A stretch of 64,000 nt of DNA from Siphonodentalium dalli (lineage: Eukaryota; Mollusca; Scaphopoda; Gadilida; Siphonodentaliidae), in the NCBI GenBank assembly GCA_032622095.1, contig CP136062.1, positions 137,162,351 through 137,226,350 of the forward strand, read 5' to 3'. A program made the position numbers and the translations under genes. The number at the start of each line of letters is the position of its first letter. Positions within the stretch are counted from its first letter, which is position 1. This document shows, piece after piece, positions 32,309-43,700 of this stretch. The notes below the pieces were generated by a model that made no database searches, was not told the DNA's origin, and saw nothing but the letters and a program-made list of their open reading frames with translations.

Positions 32309-33467
32309 GTGCCTAATTTTATGAATATGTCATTCTTAAATGATCTTAATGATTTAAAATGGTTTCACTAGCAAACCATGTTCGGTACCGGTAACTCTGA
32401 AATTTATCTTGACATTCTTAGGAAATTTCAACACATACTTTAATAAGGAAATATATCTCTTGAAGTCCATTATAAGCTATATTTATTCCTTTGGTCATTT
32501 GAAATTTAGAAATTGTTTACAGATAACATCTATTAATCCGAGGACCATTGTGGTAAGTCTGCCCATTTATGGGTCAGACTTTTAAATGTTATCCTCGGTG
32601 CGATGGGCGAGTCTTATTACATCATCAAGACCACTTCTTCTTCTTTTTTTTATATATTTTATTAAATAAATTATAACGAAATGAAACTGAAATTAATCTT
32701 TCAAATTAACGTTTGACACTGTTTAGATATGTTCTCATATGTTTAAAATCGGCTGAATACTCTCAGGTGCCTAATAATCGTGATGGCCTAATAATGGTGA
32801 TGGATGGTGATTTATGCTGAAAATAATAATAGTGATGGCAATTTCACTCTATGTCTCAATGCTAAATAATAGTGATCATTGGAAATATTCTCCAAAATTA
32901 ATAATCGTGCTGACACTATTATTAGGCACCTGAGAGAACAATCTAAACTGTAATATCTTATGGTCCATTCAAATTGTAGGACCTTTTTGTAATATGTTTT
33001 TACCTCGCACCAAATAAATCTATCTATAACCTAGTTTAAAAAAAATCAATATAAAATAATAAAAAAAATTCTAATGGAATATACTCCAAAAAGGGAGGCC
33101 AGGGTACCTCGAATCTGTTTCCAAATTTCTTTTAAAAATACGCAATATAATGGGAAGCATTCGGACTCTAAAACACATGCACAGAGCAGTTCATCGATGA
33201 TTCACTTTATAATAAAGACCCAAGGTTAAATAAGTTGGTTGATATTATAAAATTGCAGCGGATAATCAGGACAAAATTTGGATCAATAAAAATCGCTTTC
33301 AAACATAACTGATGTAACATCACTAAAATACTCACTTGGTAGATGAAATATGTCTTCTCGCCATAATTAAATAATTTTGTTTCATTGACACGCAAATTGT
33401 TGGCAGATTACGTTGGATTTTGTTGCGACCACGCTGAAACCCAGCTAAATCAAAATGGCGAAGCGCG
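32309..33467. other. No gene seen apart from a small MITE
   Basis: AT-rich sequence. It contains a 28-bp near-palindrome at about 32551-32583 (AAGTCTGCCCATTTATGGG...) and the MITE at 32760-32936. Confidence 0.4.
32760..32936. mobile_element. Small fold-back MITE, 177 bp
   Basis: The ends CTCTCAGGTGCCTAATAAT and their complement ATTATTAGGCACCTGAGAG are perfect inverted repeats. The inside carries repeats of TAATAATCGTGATGG-type motifs. The target duplication is not clear, so the superfamily is unassigned. Confidence 0.8.
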
Positions 33468-34303
33468 TAGACTGGTACCCTGTCCCAACTCCTGCTACTC
33501 GCCCGTATGGACAGGAATAGGCTAAACAGTTAGTGGAACTTTGAATTGTGTTTCCGGTTTGTGAGATATTGTTTCAAAATAGAAAAGCACATTTCAACAT
33601 CGGTACGTTTTTCTTAATTTAATAATACAAGACGCAAGTATATAACTTTGACAACTACTCAATCAAATTGAATAGAGTGTTTTTCACAGGAATCGACTAA
33701 CCCCGATCAACGGCAATAAGTTAAATAGTGCGAAATCATGTTTTTGTAGCTTGGATATTTGGAAACTCTGATGTCAACAAACACCCCCGGTAACCGGTTA
33801 CATCAATTTTGTGTCGAAGTTTGCTGCCTCATGTCGCATTTTATTAACTAAATTCGTCGGGGATATATTTACGCTCATGTTGATACCAAAATTAACACAA
33901 GGGGTCAATGTGATTTGCCTGGGTGGACCTTTTACCATAAATTGCCAAACTTGGCTATACCGTCCCATGCTCTGACAAGTTGGTCAGTCTGTACTACATA
34001 CATTTAAGGGGTTTATTTACATTACTGATACTAACAGGTATCTCCTTCACACAGATATGTCAATATAAGTTGATGACGATAGTTTTATTTGTTCCAAATA
34101 AGTTTCGTGAGGTACTAGTAATCACCCCCCCCCCCCCCCGTGCACGGTTACATCAACATTGAAGAAGTTCGCTGCCTCATGTCTGATTATTTTATTTCGA
34201 TGTTTCGGCTATATCATTGTGGTCATTTTAGTACCAAAATCATCTATATGAGGCATATATTTTGTTTGCGTGAAGTGTTTTTGTGTCAAACGGGAAAATC
34301 TTA
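33468..34303 (+). repeat. Left arm of a 4-kb inverted-repeat structure (836 bp)
   Basis: It starts at about TAGACTGGTACCCTGTCCC and ends CGGGAAAATCTTA. It matches 36611-37446 in reverse complement along its whole length with scattered differences (for example CCGGTAACCGGTTACATCAA, and GGGGTTTATTTACATTACTG against its mirror). Poly-C of about 17 sits opposite poly-G of about 13. Arms this long suggest either a transposon with long terminal inverted repeats or an inverted duplication of a promoter region. Confidence 0.9.
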
Positions 34304-34547
34304 GTTGTCTGGGGAGCAACGGAGCTTGAGGATTAATATTACTAGTGCATATTATTTGTTGTTGTCTGTATGTCAGTATGGCTATTCATGTTTGACCATA
34401 CCAGTATATAAATTTTTTATAATAATTTTGAGTCTCAGCAAAATGTGTACTATATTGCATGTAAATAATTAAAAATAGTAGTAAATGAGAAAAAAACATG
34501 TTGCTATTATAGCATAGTACTAGTAATATGTTTTATATTTTGCAGAA

Positions 34548-34676
34548 ATGGACCGTACACCAAGTTATATATCAACGAGTGTCATTACAAAGGACAGAAA
34601 TGTAAAAGAAATCGGGATGTCAGCACCCCGACCAAACAAACACCACTCCGTGAGAAAAAAAGACAAAGTTTTTTGA
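34548..34676 (+). CDS. Possible small exon inside the inverted-repeat structure
   Basis: A good acceptor (TTTATATTTTGCAG) is followed two bases later by ATG and 42 open codons (MDRTPSYISTSVITKDRN..., ending KKDKVF) before TGA. The Lys-rich tail is soluble-looking. No family is recognised. It faces the opposite way to the RecQ relic. Confidence 0.35.
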   Translation: MDRTPSYISTSVITKDRNVKEIGMSAPRPNKHHSVRKKDKVF

Positions 34677-35335
34677 AATGCATATCATATTTTAGTGGTT
34701 ATTATTTTAAATACAATTTTATAATATATATGGATTAAATGGCTAACAGCTCTGAAATCAAGCTCTGGATAAGGAACCAACCAAGTCACAATCACTCGTA
34801 AATGCTCAATTTCGCAGTTGAAACTATTGGCTGGAGTTATGTGTCAGAAGATCTGACTTCAAATAGATGTATTTAAGATATTATTATGATCACAATAGTG
34901 TCTTTTGCGCCACAGGCGCCGGGATTCGAATGCTACGGCCCACAATAATAATACACCACGAGCTGTTGCTGTGCAGGTATTAGCGCTGCAGACGTTTTGT
35001 AAATTTAAATTAATGACATCTATATCTTTTATTCATTGTGTGATGTGATGAATGAATATATCTTAAATATAAAAAGTAACAACATGATCAGTCAGCACTG
35101 GAGTTCTCTCATTTTTACGAACAAATAAAATTATCACATCAAATCTGATCATAGAATATAACAGTACACAACCTGGCAGGATTTCATTCTTGTTCATTAT
35201 TAAATGGTGTCCTCTCTTGTTATTATTTATGTAATAATCAATGATGACGTTTTGTAACCGATTCAAATTGTATTGCACTCACATGTTTAATAATATGAAT
35301 GCTTATAATTTGGTTATGGAAATACATTATATCCA
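34677..35335. other. No gene seen
   Basis: AT-rich interior of the inverted-repeat structure, without exon signals that I trust. Confidence 0.4.
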
Positions 35336-36254
35336 TGTTTAGTTCTGTTTACGTACACTTTTGGGCTGTTGGGAGTGGAACTGCACAACACAGGCCCCAT
35401 CATGAATGTCAGTTTGCATCATTCCAAGCAGTCTCTTGGACAGTTCAGCTCCATACTCACACCAATGTAGCTTAGTGTATACTATGGTGAGCGGAAAGTG
35501 TTCCCTATCCAGTAATAGTTCTAGCAGAAGTGGCTTAAAAACAACATCGTAGGAACTTTCAGCGGTTGAGCCTGTTCTTGTCTTGTCTTCACCGACACTT
35601 TCACACTAGGACTCATCGATAACGTTGATATTATTGTTGTTGGGTTGTCCATTCCAAGCACCGTAGAGATTATCCCTTGGGTTTTTTTGCTGGCTGTGGC
35701 TGTGATTGCTAAGAATTTCACATCACCATCAAGATGGCTCCTAATGTCTCTTAGACACCGGTATTCTGGTCTGAAATCTGCTCCCCACTCCAGAACACAA
35801 TGTGCTTCATCCACAACAACGAATGTTTTATTCACATAGTTTGATATATTCCCTAAAGTTGACGCATGGAATAATGTTTTCTGGGTGTCCAATATAATAC
35901 GTAATATTCTCGTTTCTGATGAAACTGTCAGATCTTTGGAAACACATGAGTTTTGATTTTAATTTCGCGCACTCTTGTTCAATTAAATTGTTCAGTGGCA
36001 CAATGAGTATTAAGATACTGGATTTGTTATCGTCCACCTTAGCGAACAGTGGCAAAAGCTCGAAAATCAGAGACTTGACACATCATGTTGGGAGCACGTC
36101 CATAACGTCAGGACTGCGGAGGGCTACCAGACACTCAGTTTGCTTTGGCTTGAGATAGTTGATTTGTTTGTACAGTTGTTTGTTTAAACCTGCAAGGGCA
36201 ACCTTAGATGATAGGCTCTTGTTTAAAATGTCGATGTTGTTGATTTTCGTTTTC
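35336..36254 (-). pseudogene. RecQ-like DNA helicase relic with stop codon in the Walker A motif
   Basis: It opens after a good acceptor (TTTCTTTCAG) with KINNIDILNKSLSSKVALAG and LKPKQTECLVALRS (the RecQ motif 0). Next comes VLPT-stop-CVKSLIFELLP where T-G-x-G-K-S is expected, so both glycines of Walker A are lost. Downstream are PLNNLIEQ (motif Ia), VVVDEAHCVLEWGADFRPEY (DEAH box, motif II) and FLAITATASKKT (motif III). The start of helicase lobe 2 follows (FPLTIVYTKLHWCEYGAELS) and it stops at 35336. At least two frameshifts (about 35880 and 35560) add to the stop. It is non-functional and lies inside the 836-bp inverted repeats. Confidence 0.85.
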
Positions 36255-36610
36255 CTGAAAGAAAAGAAAATGTCAAAACATTTGTCAAATTGTCAATAAA
36301 TGTGAATCATATTGGTCCATGTCTGGAAGGGTTGGATACATTGAATGTTACCATGTTAATGAAGTGGTCACCTCAGTTGGAAAGTATCCTATGTGTTGTA
36401 TGTTTACAGATATGACACTTTCAAACTGACATGGTGAATGTTCAAAACAAAGCCCAAAAAGTTTTTAAAAACAACCGTAAGTGAGAAAACCAATACCACA
36501 AAATATTAACACTCACACCAGGTTGTGGGATAATAGTGACCAGTAGGCTTAAATATTACTAGTCTTAGCTAGGTCAACTAGCTTAGGTTATAATAATATA
36601 ATTTTAAAAA

Positions 36611-37446
36611 AATAAGATTTTCCCGTTTGACACAAAACACCTCACGCAAACAAAATATATCTGCCTCATATAGATGATTTTGGTACTAAAAATGACCACA
36701 ATAATATAGCCGAAACATCGAAATAAAATAATCAGACATGAGGCAGCAAACTTCTTCAATGTTGATGTAATCGTGCACGGGGGGGGGGGGTGATAACTAG
36801 TACCTCGCGAAACTTATTTGGAACAAATAAAACTATCGTCATCAACTTATATTGACATATCTGTGTGAAGGAGATACCTGTTAGTATCAGTAATGTAAAT
36901 AAACCCCTTAAATGTATGTAGTACAGACTGACGAACTTGTCAGAACATGGGACGGTATAGCCAAGTTTGGCAATTTATGGTAAAAGGTCCACCCAGGCAA
37001 ATCACATTGACCCCTTGTGTTAATCTTGGTATCAACATGAGCGTAAATATATCCCCGACGAATTTAGTTTATAAAATGCGACATGAGGCAGCAAACCTCG
37101 ACACAAAATTGATGTAACCGGTTACCGGGGGTGTTTGTTGACATCAGAGTTTCCAAATATCCAAGCTACAAAAACATGATTTCGCATTATTTAACATATT
37201 TCCGTTGATCGGGGTTAGTCGATTCCTGTGAAAAACACTCTATTCAATTTGATTGAGTAGTTGTCAAAGTTATATACTTGCGTCTTGTATTATTAAATTA
37301 AGAAAAACGTACCGATGTTGAAATGTGCTTTTCTATTTTAAAACAATATCTCACAAACCGGAAACACAATTCAAAATTCCACTTTCTGTTTAGCCTATTC
37401 CTGTCCCTACGGGCGAGTAGCAGGAGTTGGGACAGGCTACCGTCTA
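36611..37446 (-). repeat. Right arm of the 4-kb inverted-repeat structure
   Basis: Reverse complement of 33468-34303, from AAGATTTTCCCGTTTGACAC to GGGACAGGCTACCGTCTA. The differences between the arms (for example GACGAACTTGTCAGAACATG here against its mirror) show that they have diverged slightly since formation or last conversion. Confidence 0.9.
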
Positions 37447-38841
37447 GAAGCGAGGAAAGAGTTATGGAGTGCACATGCGCCGTTCTCAAAATCTACTTCC
37501 GTCGTATACGGCGTGGCGTGTCCGTCAGTCTTCTCCTCAACATTGGGTCAAGGTTTCTCGTATTTCCGTGGTCTCCAATGATCATGTCCGTTTAGATAAC
37601 TAGTAATCACCGACCCACCACTTCAAATGTTCTGGTTACAAAACGTCGAAGCGGACATCGAAAGTGGAACCGGACTATCGATTGTGCAGCTTTGTTGAGA
37701 AGAGTGTGTATCAATTTGGTGCAGATCGGCGCTAATTTTGTTTATCAATTTTGGTGACCCTCTCCACTTCAGTGCACCCCTAGCTCGAATGACGACACCT
37801 TTAAGCCACACAATTAGACGTCTGATATCATGGAGATGATTATGTATACGTTTGGTGGTAATCGGCGACTAAACAAATTCTTTATCAACTTTACACGAAA
37901 AGACTCGTTCTTGGAAGTTTGAGTATTTAGAAAACTCCTATTCCTTATCTGACAAAAATAAAGAGCGTTCATCTCAATTCTGTGGGAAAGTTGGATCAAC
38001 TAGAAACTGATATGATTGTCGCAGTATATATACAAATCCTGTAGATAGGTATTTCGTGTATTTATTGACCTATCTGATTCCAAATTACACAGACACCAAG
38101 AGAATATATTTCATTCAGGAGTCCCGAACATTGTAAGTATGGAAAACAATATGTATATAATAGTTTATTATATGACTATCGCCCCCATACCACTTTATTA
38201 AAGTGGTAAGTGGTAATTCACGACCAACGGATCAGCTAAAGTTTGATACGTCACACCCTTCTCTATCTTGCATGTTGCGCATTTCCGTAAAAAGCCGGAC
38301 TATTTATTACCGTATACAATGTTAGGCCTACAATTCATTGTTCATTCTTGTTACTACTCATGTAACAGAAATTGTGCTTTTTAAATAAAAAATATGCATG
38401 TCAAATAATAAATCTGTTATCGTTGCAGTGAATTGATCTGGGCTTCGCATCACGTCTCGTTGAAGAGTTCGATGTGTATATACTAGTTTATTATATGACT
38501 ATGAATATTCTTTCCTAAATACCACTATTGTTTGACGATCTAATCCATATCGTCGGATCACACTGAGTGAGATTTCCCCGGATCAAATCAGATCACACTC
38601 CTACGGAAATTGCCGAGATGAGCCGAATTAACGACGACGAACTATTTATCCGTTAAAAATAGACTACGTAACCAGGTACGCAGTGGCTGTGTTCGTTCTC
38701 GCCCCCCTTATTACCGGTAAGAAATTTAAACTGCTGCTCATGCGTAGACCGGAAAAGGGTACGTTCCTTTTGTCCCCGTACAGTTCCGGGTAATATTTTT
38801 GTTATTAACTTTCGTCTGCTAATGTTCAGTACGCATCCTGA
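37447..38841. other. No gene; dispersed repeats upstream of Crypton copy 1
   Basis: 37745-37875 is a member of the 4870-5165 repeat family. 38155-38310 and 38488-38700 are diverged copies of one leader-like segment (TTATATGACTAT...GGACTATTTAT). The second of these is also repeated at 40900-41080 before Crypton copy 2, which suggests it is the 5' region of the element. Confidence 0.55.
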
Positions 38842-40498
38842 TCACTCGCAAATTTTGACATCGAAAGGATGTTTTTATGAGATTTTTCTGTGGAAGAACC
38901 TGAAGAGGATTCTACAAATATTATCAGTGATGACTCTGATGTAGCTCAACTGACAGATATTAACACTTCCTTATCAAATTCTAATGAGGATCATGATGCA
39001 GACAATCAGGTTGACAGTTCCAGTGCAAGTATAAATGTTGCACAAACTGATATGATTATGAGCTGTTCAAATGAAAGTGCTACATGTGCGGTACCAAATG
39101 TGGAATCTAAAGTTCAAGAAGTTGTGGGCCTACAGTTATCGGTGCCCTCGTTGCCTGGTCGAGGAGGCGATAACACTAGTTACAGTACTAACAGTAACAT
39201 CAATGCACCAATGAATAAAGCTCCAACATATGTGAATGTTTCAGAACTGGAAGTTAATGAGTTTGAGGCAAGAATGCGCAACAAGAATGCGGACTGGAAG
39301 ACACAGGGTGCAATAAAACAATTTTCCCAGTGGCTAGTAGGAAGAAATGAACTCAGAGCCATTACTGAGCTATCGCCAACTGAACTAGATAACAACATAT
39401 CAACATTTCTTCACTCTATTATGAAAGCGGACGATATCTGGAGGAGAGGGGATACAGTTATGACATATGTTCAGATTATGTATTTCGATCGTCACGCGCA
39501 ATTCTGGCATCAAAGCGGAAAGAGTTGAAGCAGAAGGGAAAGGGCAGTAAACCACATGCAGCTGATCCTATATCAACAACAGTGGAAGATATTTTAAAGG
39601 ATGAAGGATGTATAGGCCTTGATAGTCCAGTGTGACTCCAAAATAAAATGTGGTTGCAGAATACAATGTTGTTCGGGCTTCGAGGTGTAACCGAAAATCG
39701 AAAGCTGCGATGGGGAGATATAAAGCTGAAGAGGGAATTGAGTACCTTGAACTAAGTGAGCGGGATACAAAAATGCGAACGGGAAATAATATATAGTGAC
39801 ATGCGGAAATTTAAACCGAAGCAGATTGCCGTTCCCGATGACATTGAGAACTGCCCAGTAAATGCTTACAAGGAGTTTGCTACCAGAAGACCCGACGGTA
39901 TGAATGAGAATGATAGCCCCTTCTACCTTGCAATAAATCACAAACGCAAGCCAGATGCCATTATATGGTACCAGAAACAGGCTCTTGGTGTTAACACAAT
40001 TCTTAACATTATGAAAAATATGGCAGGAAAGGCGGACTTACCAGGGAAGAAAACAAACACCAGCGCACAGAAGACAACAGCTACTCGCTTATCACATGCT
40101 GGCAGTGCACCAACAACCATCCGATAACAGTTAACAGGACACCGAAATGTTCAAAGCTAAAATAACTATGCAGTTGCTTCAAATGAGATGCAACACTCCA
40201 TGAGTGACATTTTATCCAATGCATCAAGATCTGTTCCTCCTTCACACAGTCCTGTTCCTACAACTCCTAACATCCCTGCAAGCTCTTCTCTTATAGTCCA
40301 GTACATATCAACAACCAGCCTCTGGAATTACACCAGCACAACCGACATGACGAAAATTCGAAATATACCGATGGTCGCTTGTTTCCAGGAGCGTCGATTA
40401 CAAATTGTAAAATCAATGTCTGCAACTACTATGTTTCAGCAACAGCACAGAAGCGAAGAAGAATCCGTGTGTTTGAGTCGGACAGTGACACTGAGTGA
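38842..40498 (+). pseudogene. Crypton-like tyrosine recombinase (DUF3504-type), copy 1
   Basis: The N-terminal part has FDIERMFL, an acidic Ser-rich region and YVNVSELEVNEFEARMRNKN with the SAM-like core-binding domain (WKTQGAIKQFSQWLVGRNEL). A frameshift at about 39470 leads to SRAILASKRKELKQKGKG. The catalytic part has LFGLRG (first Arg kept), CPVNAYKEFATRRPDGMNEN, PFYLAINHK and TNTSAQKTTATRL. There the family's H-x-x-R (NHSxRK) is lost to T and Q. TGHRNVQS (His kept) and NNY (Tyr kept) follow, then a tail ending RRRIRVFESDSDTE. Several in-frame stops are present. It is dead. Family features are recalled from Crypton and KIAA1958-like proteins. Confidence 0.8.
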
Positions 40499-40748
40499 AC
40501 TGTTAGTTTTCTTGTTGGTATCCAAGTGAAATTGTTGAACAGTTATTAAATTTGAATGTTGAACGAACCACCTCATTTCTTACACTTATTACTACGCTCG
40601 CTGGGAATTTCCACCGACCAAATATAATTCCCATTTCCGCCCAAACTTTCAAAATTAGGTCAACATATTGAAGTGAAATAAATCGGTAATTAAATGGTTA
40701 TTATTGTAAGTTGTGCGTCATATAATAAACCTTTTATCACAGCAGTCA
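40499..40748. other. Spacer between Crypton copies, no gene
   Basis: AT-rich spacer, presumably the 3' flank of copy 1. Confidence 0.35.
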
Positions 40749-40881
40749 GTTGATCCGTGTCATCGCATCACGTCTCGTTGAGGTGGTCAGATTGCCGGAT
40801 CAAACTCGTTGCCTGCGGCGACTCGTTTGATCCGGCAATCTGACCACCTCAACTCGACGTGATACTACGACACGGATCAAC
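40749..40881. repeat. Palindrome, 57-bp arms, 19-bp loop
   Basis: The left arm 40749-40805 (GTTGATCCGTGTCATCGC...) pairs with 40825-40881 (...GACACGGATCAAC) through GAGGTGGTCAGATTGCCGGA. The loop is GC-rich. The half-sequence CGCATCACGTCTCGTTGA also occurs singly at 38448-38465 before Crypton copy 1, so the palindrome arose in copy 2's leader or was halved in copy 1. Confidence 0.88.
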
Positions 40882-41244
40882 ACACTGTTGTGATACTATG
40901 TATGTATTATATGACTATTCCCAAAATACCATTATTGTTTGACGATCTAATCCAAATCGTCGGATCACACTGAGTGACATTTCCCCGGATCAAATAAGAT
41001 CACAATCCTATACGGATATTGCCGAGATTTGCCGATTTAATGACGACGGACTATTTATAAAAATAGACCACGTAACTAGGTACGCAGTGGCTGTGTTCGT
41101 TTTCGCCCCGTTATATCCGGTAAGAAAATTAAATTGCTACGCATTTTGTCCCCGTACAGTTCCTAGTAACTTTTTCGTGTTTATAAACTTGTCTGCTAAT
41201 TTTGTGTGCGCCTTCCTGTCAGTCGTAAATTTTCGAACGCAAAA

Positions 41245-41669
41245 ATGTCAAATTGGGGAGATTTTGACATTGAAAGGATGTTTCTAGGAGAAGAGGAGTC
41301 TACAAAAATTCTCAGTGATGTAGGACTGACAGATATTGACACGTTTGTATAAAATTCTGCTGATGTTGACTGTAATGAGGATTCAGACAATCACCCCCTG
41401 TTCCAATGCAACTGCGAGTATAAATGTTGCAAATAGTGTTCCAGTTAAATTGAATTTAATTCCACCTACGGATATGAACTGTCCTAATGAAAATGCTATG
41501 CTGTCAAATGTGGAATATGAAGCTGTAGTTACCGGTGACGTCAATAACAGCCCGACCCAGAGGCAATAAAACTGGTAACGCCAGTGCACCACTGGTACAA
41601 CAGAAGAATGCTCCTACGTATGTGAATGTTTCGGAGCAGGGAGTAAATGACTTCGAGGCGAGTTTGTAA
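41245..41669 (+). pseudogene. Crypton-like element, copy 2, truncated N-terminal part
   Basis: It starts with an intact ATG (MSNWGDFDIERMFLGEEEST) that copy 1 has lost, meets a stop after TDIDTFV, changes frame, and ends in NAPTYVNVSEQGVNDFEASL-stop. It lines up with residues 1 to about 130 of copy 1. The leader (40900-41080) matches that of copy 1. The core-binding and catalytic domains are absent. Confidence 0.75.
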
Positions 41670-41849
41670 TCAAAACAATTGTGTTTTGTTTCACACCCTT
41701 GATCCTGGCATGCCTCATTTAATCGTCCAATCATAATTTTGTCATTGCAATGTTTGGCTCCACAACAATACAAATACATTCCTATTTATTTCTGAGGCAT
41801 TTTGCCTTTTCATGTGGTATATTTCAACTGACCCCGTGACATAGCCATG

Positions 41850-42180
41850 TGAAGCCGTTTTCACATTGATTAAATAATTGTACTTAGGTGCAGTTCAATT
41901 GCACTTAAATGCAATTACTTTCATCTTTACGTAATAGAGATTTGCTTAAGCGCAATAGCCATATGCAGTTTTCACCCCTTCAAGATCAAATGAGGTTCAC
42001 CATCAAGTTTGGCCGGATAGTCATCATGCAGACTATGCTATAATAATTAAGCGGGTTTTGTTTATGATGACAAATAATTGTGCTTAATCGCAATTCAATT
42101 GCATTAAAATGCAATTGAGATTACAGAGTTTTAAAATAAATTGTGCTTAAGCGCAATTAAATTTCATTTGTGTACAACTA
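41850..42180. repeat. Short palindromic motif cluster AATTGTGCTTAAGCGCAATT
   Basis: At least six variants of a near-palindromic 20-mer (for example TTTGCTTAAGCGCAATAG, TTGCACTTAAATGCAATTAC, AATTGTGCTTAATCGCAATT) occur at irregular spacing. No gene. Confidence 0.6.
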
Positions 42181-42324
42181 ATTTCGTTCCAATTATTTAT
42201 CAAATGAAAATCGCCTCCCATAGATAGCATAAGTACAGAGGTAACAGACCGCCAACTAATAGCAGGCCAGTAACAATCTATTTAGAACCCATTTGTGGAA
42301 GACCAAAATGATACTAGGCCAGTC

Positions 42325-42560
42325 CAGACCGCACCAACGTTATGCCAACCATTTTAGTTTGAGGTTGCAACGTTGTCTCTCCGTTGGACCAACGTTATGC
42401 CAACCAAGGGGTTGAATTTCCAACATTGTCCCTCCGTTGGGGCAACGTAATGCCAACCATGTGTTCTGGTTATAAACATTGGATCAAACGTTGGGCCAGC
42501 GCTCTGTATATGTCGTCCAAAATTACGTTGGACCAACCTTTCAGAGGGTGGTTGTGCCAA
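42325..42560. repeat. Minisatellite with CGTTGGACCAACGTTATGCC core
   Basis: Roughly 60-bp units share ACCAACGTTATGCCAACCA and CGTTG[G/T]CCCTCCGTTGG and end in GGTTGTGCCAAAGTTGGCCC. Frames on both strands translate the repeat only. Confidence 0.6.
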
Positions 42561-42642
42561 AGTTGGCCCAACCATGCCATGCTATCTCGCTCAGGGCCAC
42601 ATACCATTCTTTTCCTTGACCTAGGCTATGGCTACACATACA

Positions 42643-43596
42643 CAGCTACACATACTGGCCAATGATTTAGCTGCTCATCTGAATACAAACTTAACTAGAA
42701 AATCACCAAAGTCCACCGGGATGAGCAACAACTGGTATGGCTTTCTGCAACGATGGAATGAAGTTCTAAAACAGTGAAACATCAGTCGCTTGACTCTTCG
42801 AGCAAAGTCAGCATCACCTGAAGTGATAGAGAAGTATTATGATTCTCTTAAAGAAATCTTGGATAAGTGTCAATTCCACGACAATCCGCATCTCATATAC
42901 GAGACTGTAATACATCCCCAGCATAAGTCAAGTAAGCTTGTTGTGGATAAGAAATTAAAAGCACACGAAATGACTTAAAGACACGGTTGGCCTTGGCGGT
43001 GGGTATCCTGTGAAAATATCTCCACCCGTCAAAAACCGCCACGAACAGAAAGAACAACAAAATGTAGATAGACTTTGTCCATATACAAATAAGAAATATC
43101 GCATAAACAGTATGTTATGGTCATATGTTTGACCATTGTTATGTAAACAGACGCGTAAAAAGTTACTTTTCTGGTGTTTGTTTATATTATGATGGTAAAC
43201 ATAAAGAGCGTTCTTTGTTGGTGAATACCTGATATGGAACTAATAAAGAGCGTTTATGCCATTTGTGTGTGATTAGCCAGTATCATTGTGCTGTCTTCTG
43301 TAACACAATCAGGCTCTTGCTTAGGTAAAATATAGTAGGTCTTTATGATAACATGCTGTTTACGCGATGGTCATGATATATATGAACGGAACTGTGTGCG
43401 TTTTTCTGTTTACTGTGTTTGGAATATTTTCGACAATTAAGGCCGCACGTGCCTTTAACCAAGAGGTTCAACAACCACCATTATACGATGTCCAAATGTC
43501 ATTGATACCGTGTTACTACCATTCTATATATTCAAGGTGAAGCTCCTTGTGTCCGATTTAACTGAATGTGCACTTCCTGTCAGGGTGGTCGAATGA
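42643..43596 (+). pseudogene. pogo/Tigger-like DDE transposase relic split by a MITE
   Basis: Before the MITE: LAAHLNTNLT, NNWYGFLQRWNEVLKQ-stop, LTLRAKSASPEVIEKYYDSL (CENP-B-type HTH region) and FHDNPHLIYETVIHPQHKSS (the family's IYNxDExG box degraded, so the first catalytic Asp is gone). After the MITE: PRGSTTTIIRCPNVIDTVLL and PFYIFK, the next strand block of the DDE_1 core. Collapsing the MITE to one TTAA keeps the frame, with a TAA stop at the junction. It is dead at several positions. The family call comes from recalled pogo/Tigger patterns. Confidence 0.72.
42975..43458 (-). mobile_element. TTAA MITE inside the pogo-like relic
   Basis: 484-bp copy. The left end is TTAAAGACACGGTTGGCCTT, and the right end in complement is TTAAAGGCACGTGCGGCCTT. 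TTAA is present at both ends. Relative to other copies it has a 14-bp internal deletion near the right end (GTGCGTTTTTCTGTTTACTG). Confidence 0.92.
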
Positions 43597-43700
43597 GGCC
43601 CCCACCCCCTGGAATACGGAATACCACTTAACACAGCGGGTGGAATACGGTATACCAGTTAACAGCCATACGGAATACAGAGTACCAGTTAAGATCAGAT
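43597..43700. repeat. GGAATACGG repeat, three units of about 30 bp
   Basis: CCCTGGAATACGGAATACCA, GTGGAATACGGTATACCAG and CATACGGAATACAGAGTACC in tandem, next to GAATGAGGCCCCCACCCC. The same motif and the GC-rich edge recur, inverted, at 57785-57905. Confidence 0.65.
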
